This document shows, in pieces, positions 43,270-51,386 of a DNA stretch of 64,000 nt. Made by a program: the position numbers and the translations under genes. The notes under the pieces are model-generated. The model ran no database searches. It was given only the letters and a program-made list of their open reading frames with translations, and was not told the DNA's origin. The first letter of the stretch is position 1, and every line of letters begins with the position of its first letter. The stretch comes from Eubacterium sp. AB3007 (GTDB lineage Bacteria > Bacillota > Clostridia > Peptostreptococcales > Anaerovoracaceae): assembly GCF_000688015.1 (NCBI RefSeq), contig NZ_JIAD01000001.1, positions 2,108,001 through 2,172,000 on the forward strand, written 5' to 3'.

Positions 43270-43974
43270 ATGAAAACAGTTCTTGTAACAGGAGGATCCA
43301 GAGGGATCGGCGCCGCAGCGGTCAGACGTTTTGCGGCTGAAGGACACCGGGTCTACTTCCTTTACAAAGACAGTGAACGTGAAGCCCTCGAGACCAGTAA
43401 GCAGACCGGCGCCACAGCGATTCGCTGTGATGTTTCGGACAGAACCTCGGTCTCGGGGGTTCTTGCAATTACGGGGCCGGTGGATATCCTGGTGGCCAAT
43501 GCCGGGATCAGTCTCACGGGACTCCTGCAGGACGCTACCGAGGCGGAGTGGGACCGGCTGCGGGGAGTGAATCTGGACGGCGTGGTCAACACGCTGACTG
43601 TCTTTGTGCCCGGGATGATCTCTCGGAAATCCGGCAGCATCGTGATCGTCAGTTCTATGTGGGGCGTGGCAGGGGCATCCTGCGAGGCCCTCTACGCGGC
43701 TACCAAGCATGCGGTCATCGGTCTGGGGAAGAGCATGGCCAGGGAGTTGGGGCCTTCCGGGATCCGGGTCAATTGTGTTGCGCCGGGAGTCATCGACACC
43801 GATATGAACAAAGCTTTGTCTGCGGAGGACCTGTCTGTACTGGCTGAGGAGACGCCGCTGGGCCGAATCGGCAGACCAGAGGAGGTGGCCGAACTCATCG
43901 AATTTCTGGGCTCTGACCGCGCGTCCTTTGTCACCGGACAGGTGATTGGCATAGACGGTGGTTTTGTGGTATAA
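43270..43974 (+). CDS. Short-chain dehydrogenase/reductase, FabG-like
   Basis: 234 residues. The cofactor loop VTGGSRGIGAAAVRRF fits the SDR pattern. The NAG motif is VANAGIS. The catalytic Ser-Tyr-Lys are in IVSSMWG and YAATKHAV. The C-terminal GQVIGIDGG is typical of classical SDRs. Function as 3-oxoacyl-ACP reductase or a related NAD(P)H ketoreductase is likely but unproved, since no fatty-acid genes are nearby. The ribosome site is weak (AAGAAG), suggesting coupling to gap. Its 3' end contains the promoter for the next gene. Confidence 0.85.
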   Translation: MKTVLVTGGSRGIGAAAVRRFAAEGHRVYFLYKDSEREALETSKQTGATAIRCDVSDRTSVSGVLAITGPVDILVANAGISLTGLLQDATEAEWDRLRGVNLDGVVNTLTVFVPGMISRKSGSIVIVSSMWGVAGASCEALYAATKHAVIGLGKSMARELGPSGIRVNCVAPGVIDTDMNKALSAEDLSVLAEETPLGRIGRPEEVAELIEFLGSDRASFVTGQVIGIDGGFVV

Positions 43975-43975
43975 T
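43946..43975 (+). promoter_or_regulatory. Promoter for a possibly leaderless FHA-SEDS mRNA
   Basis: TTGGCA (43946-43951), 18-bp spacer, TATAAT (43970-43975) with TGG making an extended -10. The ATG at 43982 is about 7 bp downstream, at the expected transcription start. No Shine-Dalgarno sequence is present. Confidence 0.65.
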
Positions 43976-43981
43976 CAGATT

Positions 43982-45778
43982 ATGGATATTATTAACGGAA
44001 TCATAGAGGGGATAGGGAATTTCTTTTCGGTGATCCCGGAGAGCGTTGGCAACGTGTTCGAGGCAACCAGTGATGCGGGACACATCTACACGGCGTTCGC
44101 CCGGTGGATCTTTATTTTCCTTGCCCTGTTTATTCTTCTGAAGATGATCATGTCGCTTCTGAAGAGCCGGAATCCCTCCGAGGTGTGGGCGTACCTGCAC
44201 GTTGGCGAGTACGAGAACCTGCCTCTGACGCACTGGGAGAACAACATCGGCAGAGCCAAGAGCTGCGACATCCAGATCAACGACCTCTCCGTCTCCAGGA
44301 ATCATGGGATCCTTACCCGGGACGATGACGGAGACTGGCGTTACATGGACCTGGGCGCCAAGAACGGCGCCTACATCAATGGACGGAAGGTCCCCTCCGG
44401 TCATGAGATGGGAGTCAAGATCGGGGATACCATTCAGCTTGGCGCGGTACGGTGCACGCTGTTTCCCATCAGTCTGCAGGAGCGGCAGAATAACATCCGC
44501 TACCGCCAGGAGGACACGGTGCTGCCCTCTCCCTGGCCATCCTTGCTGGCGCTGACCATCTTCCAGATGCTGACACTGGGGGAACTCTACTATGCGCTTG
44601 GGGAGGATTTCAACGCGCAGATCCCCATCTCTTTCATTGGGATGGCGGTGCTCATGTGGGTCTATGTGATCTTACTGTGGGGGATGCACAGGCGGGCGTT
44701 TGAGATGGAGATCATCGCGTTCTTCCTGTCCACCCTGAGTCTTGCGGTGATGGCTGCCAGCATTCCGGGGGAAGTACTGAAGCAGTTCATCTCCGTGGTG
44801 ATCGGCGTGGGACTGTTCTTCTTCATGTGCACCTTCCTGCGGGATCTGGAACGGACACGGGCCATCAAGAAATACGTCTACATTGCAGCGGTCCTGCTGC
44901 TGCTTATCAATATGATTTTCGGCACCACCATCAACGGATCCACCAACTGGGTCCGTATCGCAGGAATGACCTTCCAGCCATCGGAGCTCGTCAAGCTGGC
45001 GTTCATCTGGGTGGGCGCGGCTACCATGGACGAGCTGTTCGACCGCAAGAGTTCGCTGCGTTTCAGCGCGTTTGCGGTGTTCTGCTTCCTGTGTCTGGCC
45101 AAGATCGGAGACCTGGGAGCGGCGGCGATCTTCTTTGCCACCTATCTGGTGATCTCCTTCCTGCGCAGCGGGGATTTTGCCAGGCTGCTGTCTATCGGCG
45201 GCGTGGCCTTTGTGGCAGCCCTGCTGGTGCTGAAGTTCCGCTCCTACGCAGTGGACAGGCTGAACACCTGGGGACATATCTGGGAACCGGACTTCATAAA
45301 CAATTCCGGGTTCCAGCAGACCAGGTCTCTGACGGATGCCGCCAGCGGCGGATTGATCGGTCTGGGCGCCGGGCGGGGCAATCTGCGTTTCATCAATGCC
45401 TCGGAGACCGACATGGTCTTCTGCTTTCTGGCAGAGGAGTGGGGGCTGATCGTGGCCGTGATGGCGGTACTGGCCATCGTGACGCTGTCTATCTTCGCCT
45501 ACCGTTCCATCATGAGCGGCCGGTCCACCTACTATACCATCGCGGCTTGTTCCGCTATGACTCTGTTCCTGCTGCAGACCATCCTGAACGTGTTCGGCAG
45601 CACGGACATCCTCCCCTTCACCGGGGTGGCATTTCCCTTCACATCGGCAGGAGGGACCTCCATGATTGCGTCCTGGGGGCTTCTGGCCTTTCTGAAGGCG
45701 GCGGATACCAGGCAGAATGCGAGCATCGCCGTGTCCCTGAAGGACAAGGCCGTTGCAGGAGGAGGTGAGGGCCTGTGA
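43982..45778 (+). CDS. FHA domain fused to FtsW/RodA/SpoVE (SEDS) glycosyltransferase
   Basis: 598 residues. A first membrane helix (about 40-60, RWIFIFLALFILLKM) precedes a cytoplasmic FHA domain (about 75-165: NNIGRAKSCDIQINDLSVSR, with SRNHG, and DLGAKNGAYINGRKV). SEDS helices follow (about 185-580) with NGSTNWVRIAGMTFQPSEL, KIGDLGAA and PFTSAGGTSMIASWGLL. It polymerises lipid II glycan strands. The FHA domain would bind a phosphothreonine partner, suggesting Ser/Thr-kinase control of wall synthesis. The next gene is its PBP, overlapping by GTGA. The longer frame from 43958 is rejected because it begins upstream of the -10 box. Confidence 0.9.
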   Translation: MDIINGIIEGIGNFFSVIPESVGNVFEATSDAGHIYTAFARWIFIFLALFILLKMIMSLLKSRNPSEVWAYLHVGEYENLPLTHWENNIGRAKSCDIQINDLSVSRNHGILTRDDDGDWRYMDLGAKNGAYINGRKVPSGHEMGVKIGDTIQLGAVRCTLFPISLQERQNNIRYRQEDTVLPSPWPSLLALTIFQMLTLGELYYALGEDFNAQIPISFIGMAVLMWVYVILLWGMHRRAFEMEIIAFFLSTLSLAVMAASIPGEVLKQFISVVIGVGLFFFMCTFLRDLERTRAIKKYVYIAAVLLLLINMIFGTTINGSTNWVRIAGMTFQPSELVKLAFIWVGAATMDELFDRKSSLRFSAFAVFCFLCLAKIGDLGAAAIFFATYLVISFLRSGDFARLLSIGGVAFVAALLVLKFRSYAVDRLNTWGHIWEPDFINNSGFQQTRSLTDAASGGLIGLGAGRGNLRFINASETDMVFCFLAEEWGLIVAVMAVLAIVTLSIFAYRSIMSGRSTYYTIAACSAMTLFLLQTILNVFGSTDILPFTGVAFPFTSAGGTSMIASWGLLAFLKAADTRQNASIAVSLKDKAVAGGGEGL

Positions 45779-47112
45779 AGAAATTAGAACGACGGGCCAT
45801 TCTCTTTCTGCTCCTGGCGGCAGCGCTGGTAGCAGGGCTTTGTCTATTCATGTATCGCTACATCACGCAAGGGGACGACTGGGTGACGCAGCCCTATAAC
45901 ACTCATCTGTACAGCAACGGCACACAGGTGGCTGGAACGATCTACGATGTCAACGGAGAGATGCTGATCTCCGGCGAGGGGAACAAGGTCTCCTTTGCCA
46001 AGGGCAGCACTGTTCGGAAAGCCACCGCCCATGCGGTGGGAGATCCGGCGGGCAACGTAGCTACCGGTGCCATCAATGCCTACAAGGACGACCTGGCGGG
46101 CTACAACCTGATTACCGGCACCTATCGGGTGAGCGGCAAGCAGAAGGCGCTGACACTGACCATCGACAAGGATATCTGTGAGACGGCCTACGAGGCCCTG
46201 GATGGCCGAAAGGGATGTGTGGGTGTTTACAACTACAAGACCGGGGAGATCATCTGTATGGTGAGTGCCCCTAGTTTCGACCCCAAGCACATGCCCAAGG
46301 ACCCCAAGGAAGGGACGTATGTGAACAAGTTCCTGTCGGCCACCATGATCCCAGGATCCATCTTCAAACTGGTGACCTCGGCGGCGGCTATCGAGAACTA
46401 CAGCGGGCTGGATGACTGGTCCACCGACTGCAGCGGCTCCAAGAAATACGGCGGGCAGCGGATCACCTGTACCTATGCCCACGGGCATGTGAACTTCAAG
46501 TCAGCATTGGCCCACTCCTGCAACGTGGGGTTTGCGGAACTGGCCAACAAGGTCGGAGCAGGCACCATGGAGGACTACGTGGATAAGCTGGGGTTGACCA
46601 CCTCCTACGACATCAACGGCATCCACAACGCCAAGGGGAGTTTTGAGTTCCCCGCCATGGACAAGCTGAGTCTGGGATGGGCCGGCATCGGTCAGTGGAA
46701 GGATCAGCTGAATCCCGCTTCTATGCTGGTGTACATGAGTGCCATCGCCACAGACGGCAGGGGGACCGTTCCGAAGATCCTCCACGACGGGGAACCGGGG
46801 GAGCGTACCGATCAGATGATCGAGGAGAGCACAGCTGCCCGTCTGAAGAAAATGATGCGCAACAACGTCAAAAAGGAATACGGAGAGTGGAATTATCCGG
46901 GACTGGACATCTATGCCAAGACCGGAACGGCAGAGGTAGGCAAGGGGAAGGAACCCAACGCCTGGTTCACTGGATTCATCGATAATGAGGGATATCCTTA
47001 CGCGTTTATCGTCTGTGTGGAAAATGGCGGCACCGGCTCAGTGGTAGCAGGTCCAGTGGCCAACTCCGTGATGCAGAAGGTGATCGAGACAGATTCCGCC
47101 AAGACAGAATAA
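45775..47112 (+). CDS. Class B-like penicillin-binding protein (transpeptidase)
   Basis: 445 residues beginning with GTG after GGAGGTGAGG. It has an N-terminal membrane anchor (about 8-28) and a short N-terminal domain resembling PbpA. The transpeptidase domain has S195-I-F-K198 (IPGSIFK), S248-C-N250 and K382-T-G. It crosslinks peptidoglycan made by the FHA-SEDS protein upstream. The two form a SEDS-bPBP pair like actinobacterial RodA-PbpA. The gene overlaps its partner by four bases. Confidence 0.93.
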   Translation: MKKLERRAILFLLLAAALVAGLCLFMYRYITQGDDWVTQPYNTHLYSNGTQVAGTIYDVNGEMLISGEGNKVSFAKGSTVRKATAHAVGDPAGNVATGAINAYKDDLAGYNLITGTYRVSGKQKALTLTIDKDICETAYEALDGRKGCVGVYNYKTGEIICMVSAPSFDPKHMPKDPKEGTYVNKFLSATMIPGSIFKLVTSAAAIENYSGLDDWSTDCSGSKKYGGQRITCTYAHGHVNFKSALAHSCNVGFAELANKVGAGTMEDYVDKLGLTTSYDINGIHNAKGSFEFPAMDKLSLGWAGIGQWKDQLNPASMLVYMSAIATDGRGTVPKILHDGEPGERTDQMIEESTAARLKKMMRNNVKKEYGEWNYPGLDIYAKTGTAEVGKGKEPNAWFTGFIDNEGYPYAFIVCVENGGTGSVVAGPVANSVMQKVIETDSAKTE

Positions 47113-47170
47113 GGTTTTTGCCTTGGCGCGTTTAGGCAGGCTGCGCATGTGGCCGGAAAGGAGATATGAT

Positions 47171-47719
47171 ATGGGAAAACGAATCCTGGTATTGACGGCC
47201 AGCGGACGTAAGCACGGCAATACAGAGGCCATGGCGGAGGCGTTCATTGATGCGGCTGCAGACAAGGGGCACATCCTCACCAAGATCGACACGGCCTTCG
47301 AGGCGGTCAAGCCATGTTACGACTGCAAGGGGTGCTTCAAAACCCCCATGGAGGCTTGCTGTTGTGATGACACCTTCAACAAGATCGCCAAGGCGATCCT
47401 CCACGCGGATGCGGTGGTGTTCGTTCTTCCTGTCTATTGGTACAGTGTGCCGGCGTCCATCAAGCTGGTGATCGACAAGTTCTGGTCCTTCATCATTGGT
47501 GAAGTGAAGATAGAGGGGAAGGAGGCGGCCCTGATCAGTGCATGTGAAGAGCCGCACCAGAGGGTGTTCGACGGGGTGGTGTACCCTTACGAGCGCTCGC
47601 TCCAGTACCTGAAGTGGAAGAATGTCGGAGAAGTGTTGGTGACCGATTGCTTTGAGCTAGGGGCCATCCAGCACACGGACGGTGTAGCCCGGGCGGCTGC
47701 GCTTGCGGATAAGTTTTAG
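47171..47719 (+). CDS. NADPH-dependent FMN reductase / flavodoxin-like protein
   Basis: 182 residues from the ATG at 47171 (MGKRILVLTASGRKHGNTE), which has AAAGGAG upstream; a frame opening at 47123 is less likely. The flavin phosphate loop is intact. The CYDCKGCFKTPMEACCCDD region has five closely set cysteines, which could hold an iron-sulfur cluster. PVYWYSVPASIKLVIDKFW forms the second flavin loop. A cytosolic oxidoreductase, similar in type to the protein at 37108 but clearly divergent. Confidence 0.88.
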   Translation: MGKRILVLTASGRKHGNTEAMAEAFIDAAADKGHILTKIDTAFEAVKPCYDCKGCFKTPMEACCCDDTFNKIAKAILHADAVVFVLPVYWYSVPASIKLVIDKFWSFIIGEVKIEGKEAALISACEEPHQRVFDGVVYPYERSLQYLKWKNVGEVLVTDCFELGAIQHTDGVARAAALADKF

Positions 47720-47739
47720 TGTGAAAGGGGTATAGGGAA

Positions 47740-49047
47740 ATGAAAGATCAAAACAGTTACAATCTGAATGGCCTAAGGGCCGTGTTCTGGGGCATGCTGC
47801 TTGAGATCGTCTCCAATGTAGGTGCCAGCGGGATGGGAGCGGTCCGCACAAAGTTCTCCGGAGAGATGCTGAACTACATCGGCATCGGGTTTAGTGCGGT
47901 GAGTATCCTGGCTTTCTTGATGGTGATTATAGGGCTTTCGCAGGTCGGGAAGTACTCGGCTCACTTCCGCCGCTCCAGAAACTACTATCTGTGGAGTCTC
48001 CTGCTTGCGGTGGTGGCCGTGGGCCTTGCAGTGGTGGCCGTATGGTTTATCGATACCGATCAGGATTCCTCCCGCACCATGCTGGGTACAGTGGGCATGA
48101 TCGTCGGTGCGATGGTATTGATCCTTCTGGCAGGATGGCTGGATATCCTGAAAATCAAACAGATGATGAACGGCTGTGCGCAGATCGCACGGCAGAATGA
48201 CGAAAAGCGCTATGCGGGCCGCTGTACCAGAGCCTGGATCTACTACATGTTCTTTGCGGTGGTGACCGTTGTTCTCCTGGCGATCCTGGTAGTAGTCGCA
48301 ATTCGTTCACTGCTGACGACAGCTGATACCACCGGTGGACAGATCAATTCCATCGAGGATATGGCAGGTGGATTTGAATATTTCTTCTATGTGGCTGGCG
48401 GGCTGGCAATCTCTTGTATCCTGCTCCTGATCAGTTATCTTCTGGTGATGGGCAAGGTGAACGGAACGCTGATGCGCTACCACAAGGTAGAGATTCCTCT
48501 GGGGGTATTAGAGGACGAGGAGGAAGTTCCTATGCCGCCGGTAGAGAAGACAGAATCCGCTTCAGCCGATGCAGGCACAAAGCAATTAGCACCAGAGGTG
48601 CCGGAACCGCCAAAAACGCAGGAAGTACCAGAGCCTCCGGCAGCACCGAAGACAACGGAAGAAGTGAAATCGCCTGTAGCGGAGGAAGAACCATCGGCCC
48701 CAGCAAAAGAAGCTTCGACAGAAGCAGCGGAACCGGCAGAGACAGTGGACTCTGCAGAGTCCAAAGCACCTGAAGATCCGGTCGTACCAACACCCTTGAA
48801 GCAAGGCGGCAAACACGCTAAACCTTCTGTGTTTGCAAAACAGGCACCTTCCAAACATACCGCCCCCAAGAAGGCACAGTCGAAACCGATGCCTTTGGTA
48901 GATGAACTTGCGAAGGAACTGTCGCTGCGCGAAAAGGCTGCGGAGACCAAGACGATAGAGATGCCGAAGGAATCACCGGCCGAGGCAGCCCCGGAAGCGC
49001 CGGAGCTGTTCGAAGAGGGGATGGAACCGAAAGGGTTTGACAAATAA
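47740..49047 (+). CDS. Membrane protein with long Pro/Glu/Ala/Lys-rich cytoplasmic-type tail, unknown
   Basis: 435 residues. Five or so hydrophobic segments occupy residues 1-245 (for example VFWGMLLEIVSNVGASGMG, YYLWSLLLAVVAVGLAVVAV, YYMFFAVVTVVLLAILVVV). A low-complexity tail (about 255-435), rich in PEVPEPPKTQEVPEPPAAPK-like repeats, follows. No enzyme motif is seen. The tail uses more A-ending codons than the surroundings, suggesting expansion or different origin. GGAAATG-type spacing with AAAGGGG upstream. Function unknown. A strong hairpin follows. Confidence 0.65.
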   Translation: MKDQNSYNLNGLRAVFWGMLLEIVSNVGASGMGAVRTKFSGEMLNYIGIGFSAVSILAFLMVIIGLSQVGKYSAHFRRSRNYYLWSLLLAVVAVGLAVVAVWFIDTDQDSSRTMLGTVGMIVGAMVLILLAGWLDILKIKQMMNGCAQIARQNDEKRYAGRCTRAWIYYMFFAVVTVVLLAILVVVAIRSLLTTADTTGGQINSIEDMAGGFEYFFYVAGGLAISCILLLISYLLVMGKVNGTLMRYHKVEIPLGVLEDEEEVPMPPVEKTESASADAGTKQLAPEVPEPPKTQEVPEPPAAPKTTEEVKSPVAEEEPSAPAKEASTEAAEPAETVDSAESKAPEDPVVPTPLKQGGKHAKPSVFAKQAPSKHTAPKKAQSKPMPLVDELAKELSLREKAAETKTIEMPKESPAEAAPEAPELFEEGMEPKGFDK

Positions 49048-49063
49048 AATAAGAGAATGAGCG

Positions 49064-49119
49064 AGGAGCCGCATATGGAAATGTATGCCAGATAGCATGC
49101 AATTCCATATGCGGCTCCT
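49064..49119 (+). terminator. Long perfect hairpin after the membrane protein gene
   Basis: AGGAGCCGCATATGGAA / TTCCATATGCGGCTCCT, a 17-bp perfect stem with a 22-nt loop. The 3' tail (TGTACTTGTT) is only weakly T-rich. It is convergent with the RHH gene and may serve both. Confidence 0.7.
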
Positions 49120-49140
49120 TGTACTTGTTAGGGTTGCTCA

Positions 49141-49359
49141 TCATCTGGTCTTCTTGTCGGTGGGGATCGTCAGATCAGGCAAAGGCGTTGTCACTGCGTC
49201 ATCGTCCATGTGCGCCAGCGCATATTCGCAGGCCTGCAGCACAAAACTGGAGAATGACGTATCAGAACCCGCCACCGCATTGATCTGTTCGATCAGTGGT
49301 TTAGGAAATCGGATTGTCTTGTTTTCGGTCTCGTTTTTCTTTTTGAGAATGAATGGCAT
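49141..49359 (-). CDS. Ribbon-helix-helix (CopG/Arc-like) DNA-binding protein
   Basis: 72 residues. A basic N-terminus leads into NKTIRFPKPLIEQINAVAGS and FSSFVLQACEYALAHM, the strand-helix-helix of RHH repressors and antitoxins. The tail (DLTIPTDKKTR) could bind a partner. No toxin gene is adjacent on either side, so it is probably a stand-alone repressor. GGAAGGGAG precedes the ATG, and a TATAAT lies upstream (49393-49388, minus strand). Confidence 0.72.
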   Translation of the reverse strand: MPFILKKKNETENKTIRFPKPLIEQINAVAGSDTSFSSFVLQACEYALAHMDDDAVTTPLPDLTIPTDKKTR

Positions 49360-49499
49360 GACAAATTAACTCCCTTCCATCATTCATATTATACTGCATT
49401 TTGAAAAATAATACAGCGAGATGTTTGTATTGCTATATGTATTGCTAAATATATTGCAACCTGCGTTATAAAGTGGTATGATGATAGTGTGGTTGCGGT

Positions 49500-49700
49500 A
49501 TAGAAAGGGGAAAGAACGTTGCGGTTTTATACTGAGGACTACGACCTGCGCCCGCATCAGCGATGTGGGCGCAGGTACTGTCCGACCCGTACGGATGTCA
49601 GTCGAAGCGAGGCAAAGGGCTTTGTGCCCCGGCATAGGGTCGGATATACCAGGCTGCAGAATGTCAGGAACTACGAGGAAAACAGTTTCTGGCGAGCAGT
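49500..49700 (+). other. Strongly self-complementary intergenic region, possible structured RNA
   Basis: Between the RHH gene and the NSS symporter (460 bp without a convincing gene). ACCTGCGCCCGCATC-AGC-GATGTGGGCGCAGGT forms a 15-bp stem (about 49544-49576). TCCGACCC (49581) pairs with GGGTCGGA (about 49637). A copy of GGGCTTTGTGC (49617-49627) lies inside. Two overlapping short frames exist (49478-49729, 49519-49749), with no recognisable product. Whether it is transcribed is unknown; the symporter promoter is downstream of it, so it would not be that gene's leader. Confidence 0.4.
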
Positions 49701-49745
49701 GTTTTTGTGTAGACTTACAAGAAATTTGAATAAGAATATAGATGA

Positions 49746-49774
49746 TTGACAAAGCAGTCATAACCTCTTATAAT
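49746..49774 (+). promoter_or_regulatory. Consensus sigma-A promoter of the NSS symporter gene
   Basis: TTGACA (49746-49751), 17-bp spacer, TATAAT (49769-49774): a full consensus match. GGAGAGG precedes the ATG. Confidence 0.9.
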
Positions 49775-49819
49775 AGTTTTATTCTGTGTTTATAAAATAT
49801 ATTATGGAGAGGTTTTATT

Positions 49820-51226
49820 ATGGAAAAAGTTAACGAAAAAGGCCAGTGGGAATCGCAATTTGGATTCCTGATGGCAACCATCGGGTCGGCAGTAGGGCTG
49901 GGCAATCTGTGGGGGTTCCCGTATAAGATGGGAAGCCACGGAGGGTTCGCTTTTCTGTTGATCTATTTGTTACTGTTTATCACCGTTGGTGTTGCGATGA
50001 CGTTGACAGAGCTTTCGTTGGGACGTAAGACCGGAAAGGGCGTCATCGAAGCCTGGGGGGCACTGGGCAAGAAGTACCGGTTCATCGGCTGGCTTGGCTG
50101 GTTGTCGCCGTTCTTCATTCTGGCCTTCTACACTGTGCTCGGAGGCTACTGCATCAAGTACATCGTGGCCAACTTTGGTGACCTGATCGGCGCCGGTTTT
50201 GGCATCGGGGATGCGGCCAGCGATGTATATTTTGGCACATTCACCGCCAGCATGGGACAGAGCTGGATCTATACGATCATCTTTGCATTGCTCTGCCTGA
50301 TCGTGGTCATCAAGGGTGTCAGTTCTGGTATCGAGAAGGTATCCACTATCGTGATGCCTGCACTGTTTGTCATGCTGGTGATCGTCATCATCCGCGCCTG
50401 CACCATGCCTGGGGCGGGTGCAGGACTCGCATTCATGTTCAAGCCTGATTTCTCCGTATTCGAAGGTTGGGGATGGATCAGCGTACTCGCTTCTGCCGGT
50501 GGGCAGTTGTTCTTCTCCCTGTCCCTGGCCATGGGTATCATGATCACCTATGGATCCTACCTGAAGAAGGATGAGAATATCCAGCAGAACTCTATCATCG
50601 TACCGCTTGCGGATACCATCGTGGCGGTTATGGCAGGTATGGCCATCATGCCGGCAGTCTTCGCCTCTGGCCTTGACCCAAGCGGCGGCCCTGGATTGAT
50701 CTTCATCACCTTGCAGACCGTGTTCCAGGCCATGGGAGGCATCGGACCACTCTTCGGTATGCTGTTCTATCTGCTCGTGTTCATCGCGGCATGGACCTCC
50801 TGTATTTCCGTGTACGAGGCCTGTGGTTCCACACTCATCGACTGGCAGATTGACAGGGGCAAGCACCCGAGCAGACTGCGTGTCTACGTGATTCTGGGCA
50901 TCCTGTCCCTCGCGGAGGCTACCATCGTTGCCTGCGACGGTCTGGGCGCCAACGGTTTCCCGCAGATCCTGGGACAGAGCACATGGCTTGACTCCTTCGA
51001 TCTGGTATCGGAAGGTCTGATGATGCCTCTGGGTGCCTTCCTTACCGCCATCATCTTTGGATGGATCATGCCGGATTACCTGGACGACGAGGTAGAGCAG
51101 GCCGGCCACAAGTTCACCATGAAACCATTCTGGAGCTTCTGCATGAAGTTCATCGCTCCGGTCATGATGTTCCTGGTGCTGCTGGGACAGATCAGTAACT
51201 TCTTTGGCTTGGGTTGGTTCGCATAA
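49820..51226 (+). CDS. Neurotransmitter:sodium symporter (NSS/SNF, LeuT-fold) transporter
   Basis: 468 residues with about eleven to twelve helices. The helix 1 motif GSAVGLGNLWGFPYKMGSHG (Na+ and substrate site), TELSLGRKTGKG, and a helix 8-10 region SCISVYEACGSTLIDW match bacterial NSS proteins. It imports an amino acid, perhaps an aromatic or branched one, with Na+. It is expressed alone from a consensus promoter and closed by a bidirectional terminator. Confidence 0.93.
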   Translation: MEKVNEKGQWESQFGFLMATIGSAVGLGNLWGFPYKMGSHGGFAFLLIYLLLFITVGVAMTLTELSLGRKTGKGVIEAWGALGKKYRFIGWLGWLSPFFILAFYTVLGGYCIKYIVANFGDLIGAGFGIGDAASDVYFGTFTASMGQSWIYTIIFALLCLIVVIKGVSSGIEKVSTIVMPALFVMLVIVIIRACTMPGAGAGLAFMFKPDFSVFEGWGWISVLASAGGQLFFSLSLAMGIMITYGSYLKKDENIQQNSIIVPLADTIVAVMAGMAIMPAVFASGLDPSGGPGLIFITLQTVFQAMGGIGPLFGMLFYLLVFIAAWTSCISVYEACGSTLIDWQIDRGKHPSRLRVYVILGILSLAEATIVACDGLGANGFPQILGQSTWLDSFDLVSEGLMMPLGAFLTAIIFGWIMPDYLDDEVEQAGHKFTMKPFWSFCMKFIAPVMMFLVLLGQISNFFGLGWFA

Positions 51227-51314
51227 TAGGATCGCTACCGATGGGCACGGCAGATCTGAGGAAAATGACGTTCTTTCGATATGCCTTGTCTTTTGAAATA
51301 GTGAATTAACAAAG

Positions 51315-51364
51315 AAAACCCCGTACATTCTATTTGGATACCAAATAGAATTGTACGGGGTTTT
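51315..51364. terminator. Bidirectional terminator between NSS symporter and DUF1015 genes
   Basis: AAAACCCCGTACA-TTCTATTTGG pairs with CCAAATAGAA-TTGTACGGGGTTTT. A-tract on the left and T-tract on the right serve both convergent genes. Confidence 0.9.
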
Positions 51365-51386
51365 ATTTGTTGAAGATGTGACGGGT

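Noticed and set aside
49478..49749. Two overlapping short frames of 76-83 residues
   Set aside because: No good start context or family resemblance; the segment is dominated by hairpins.
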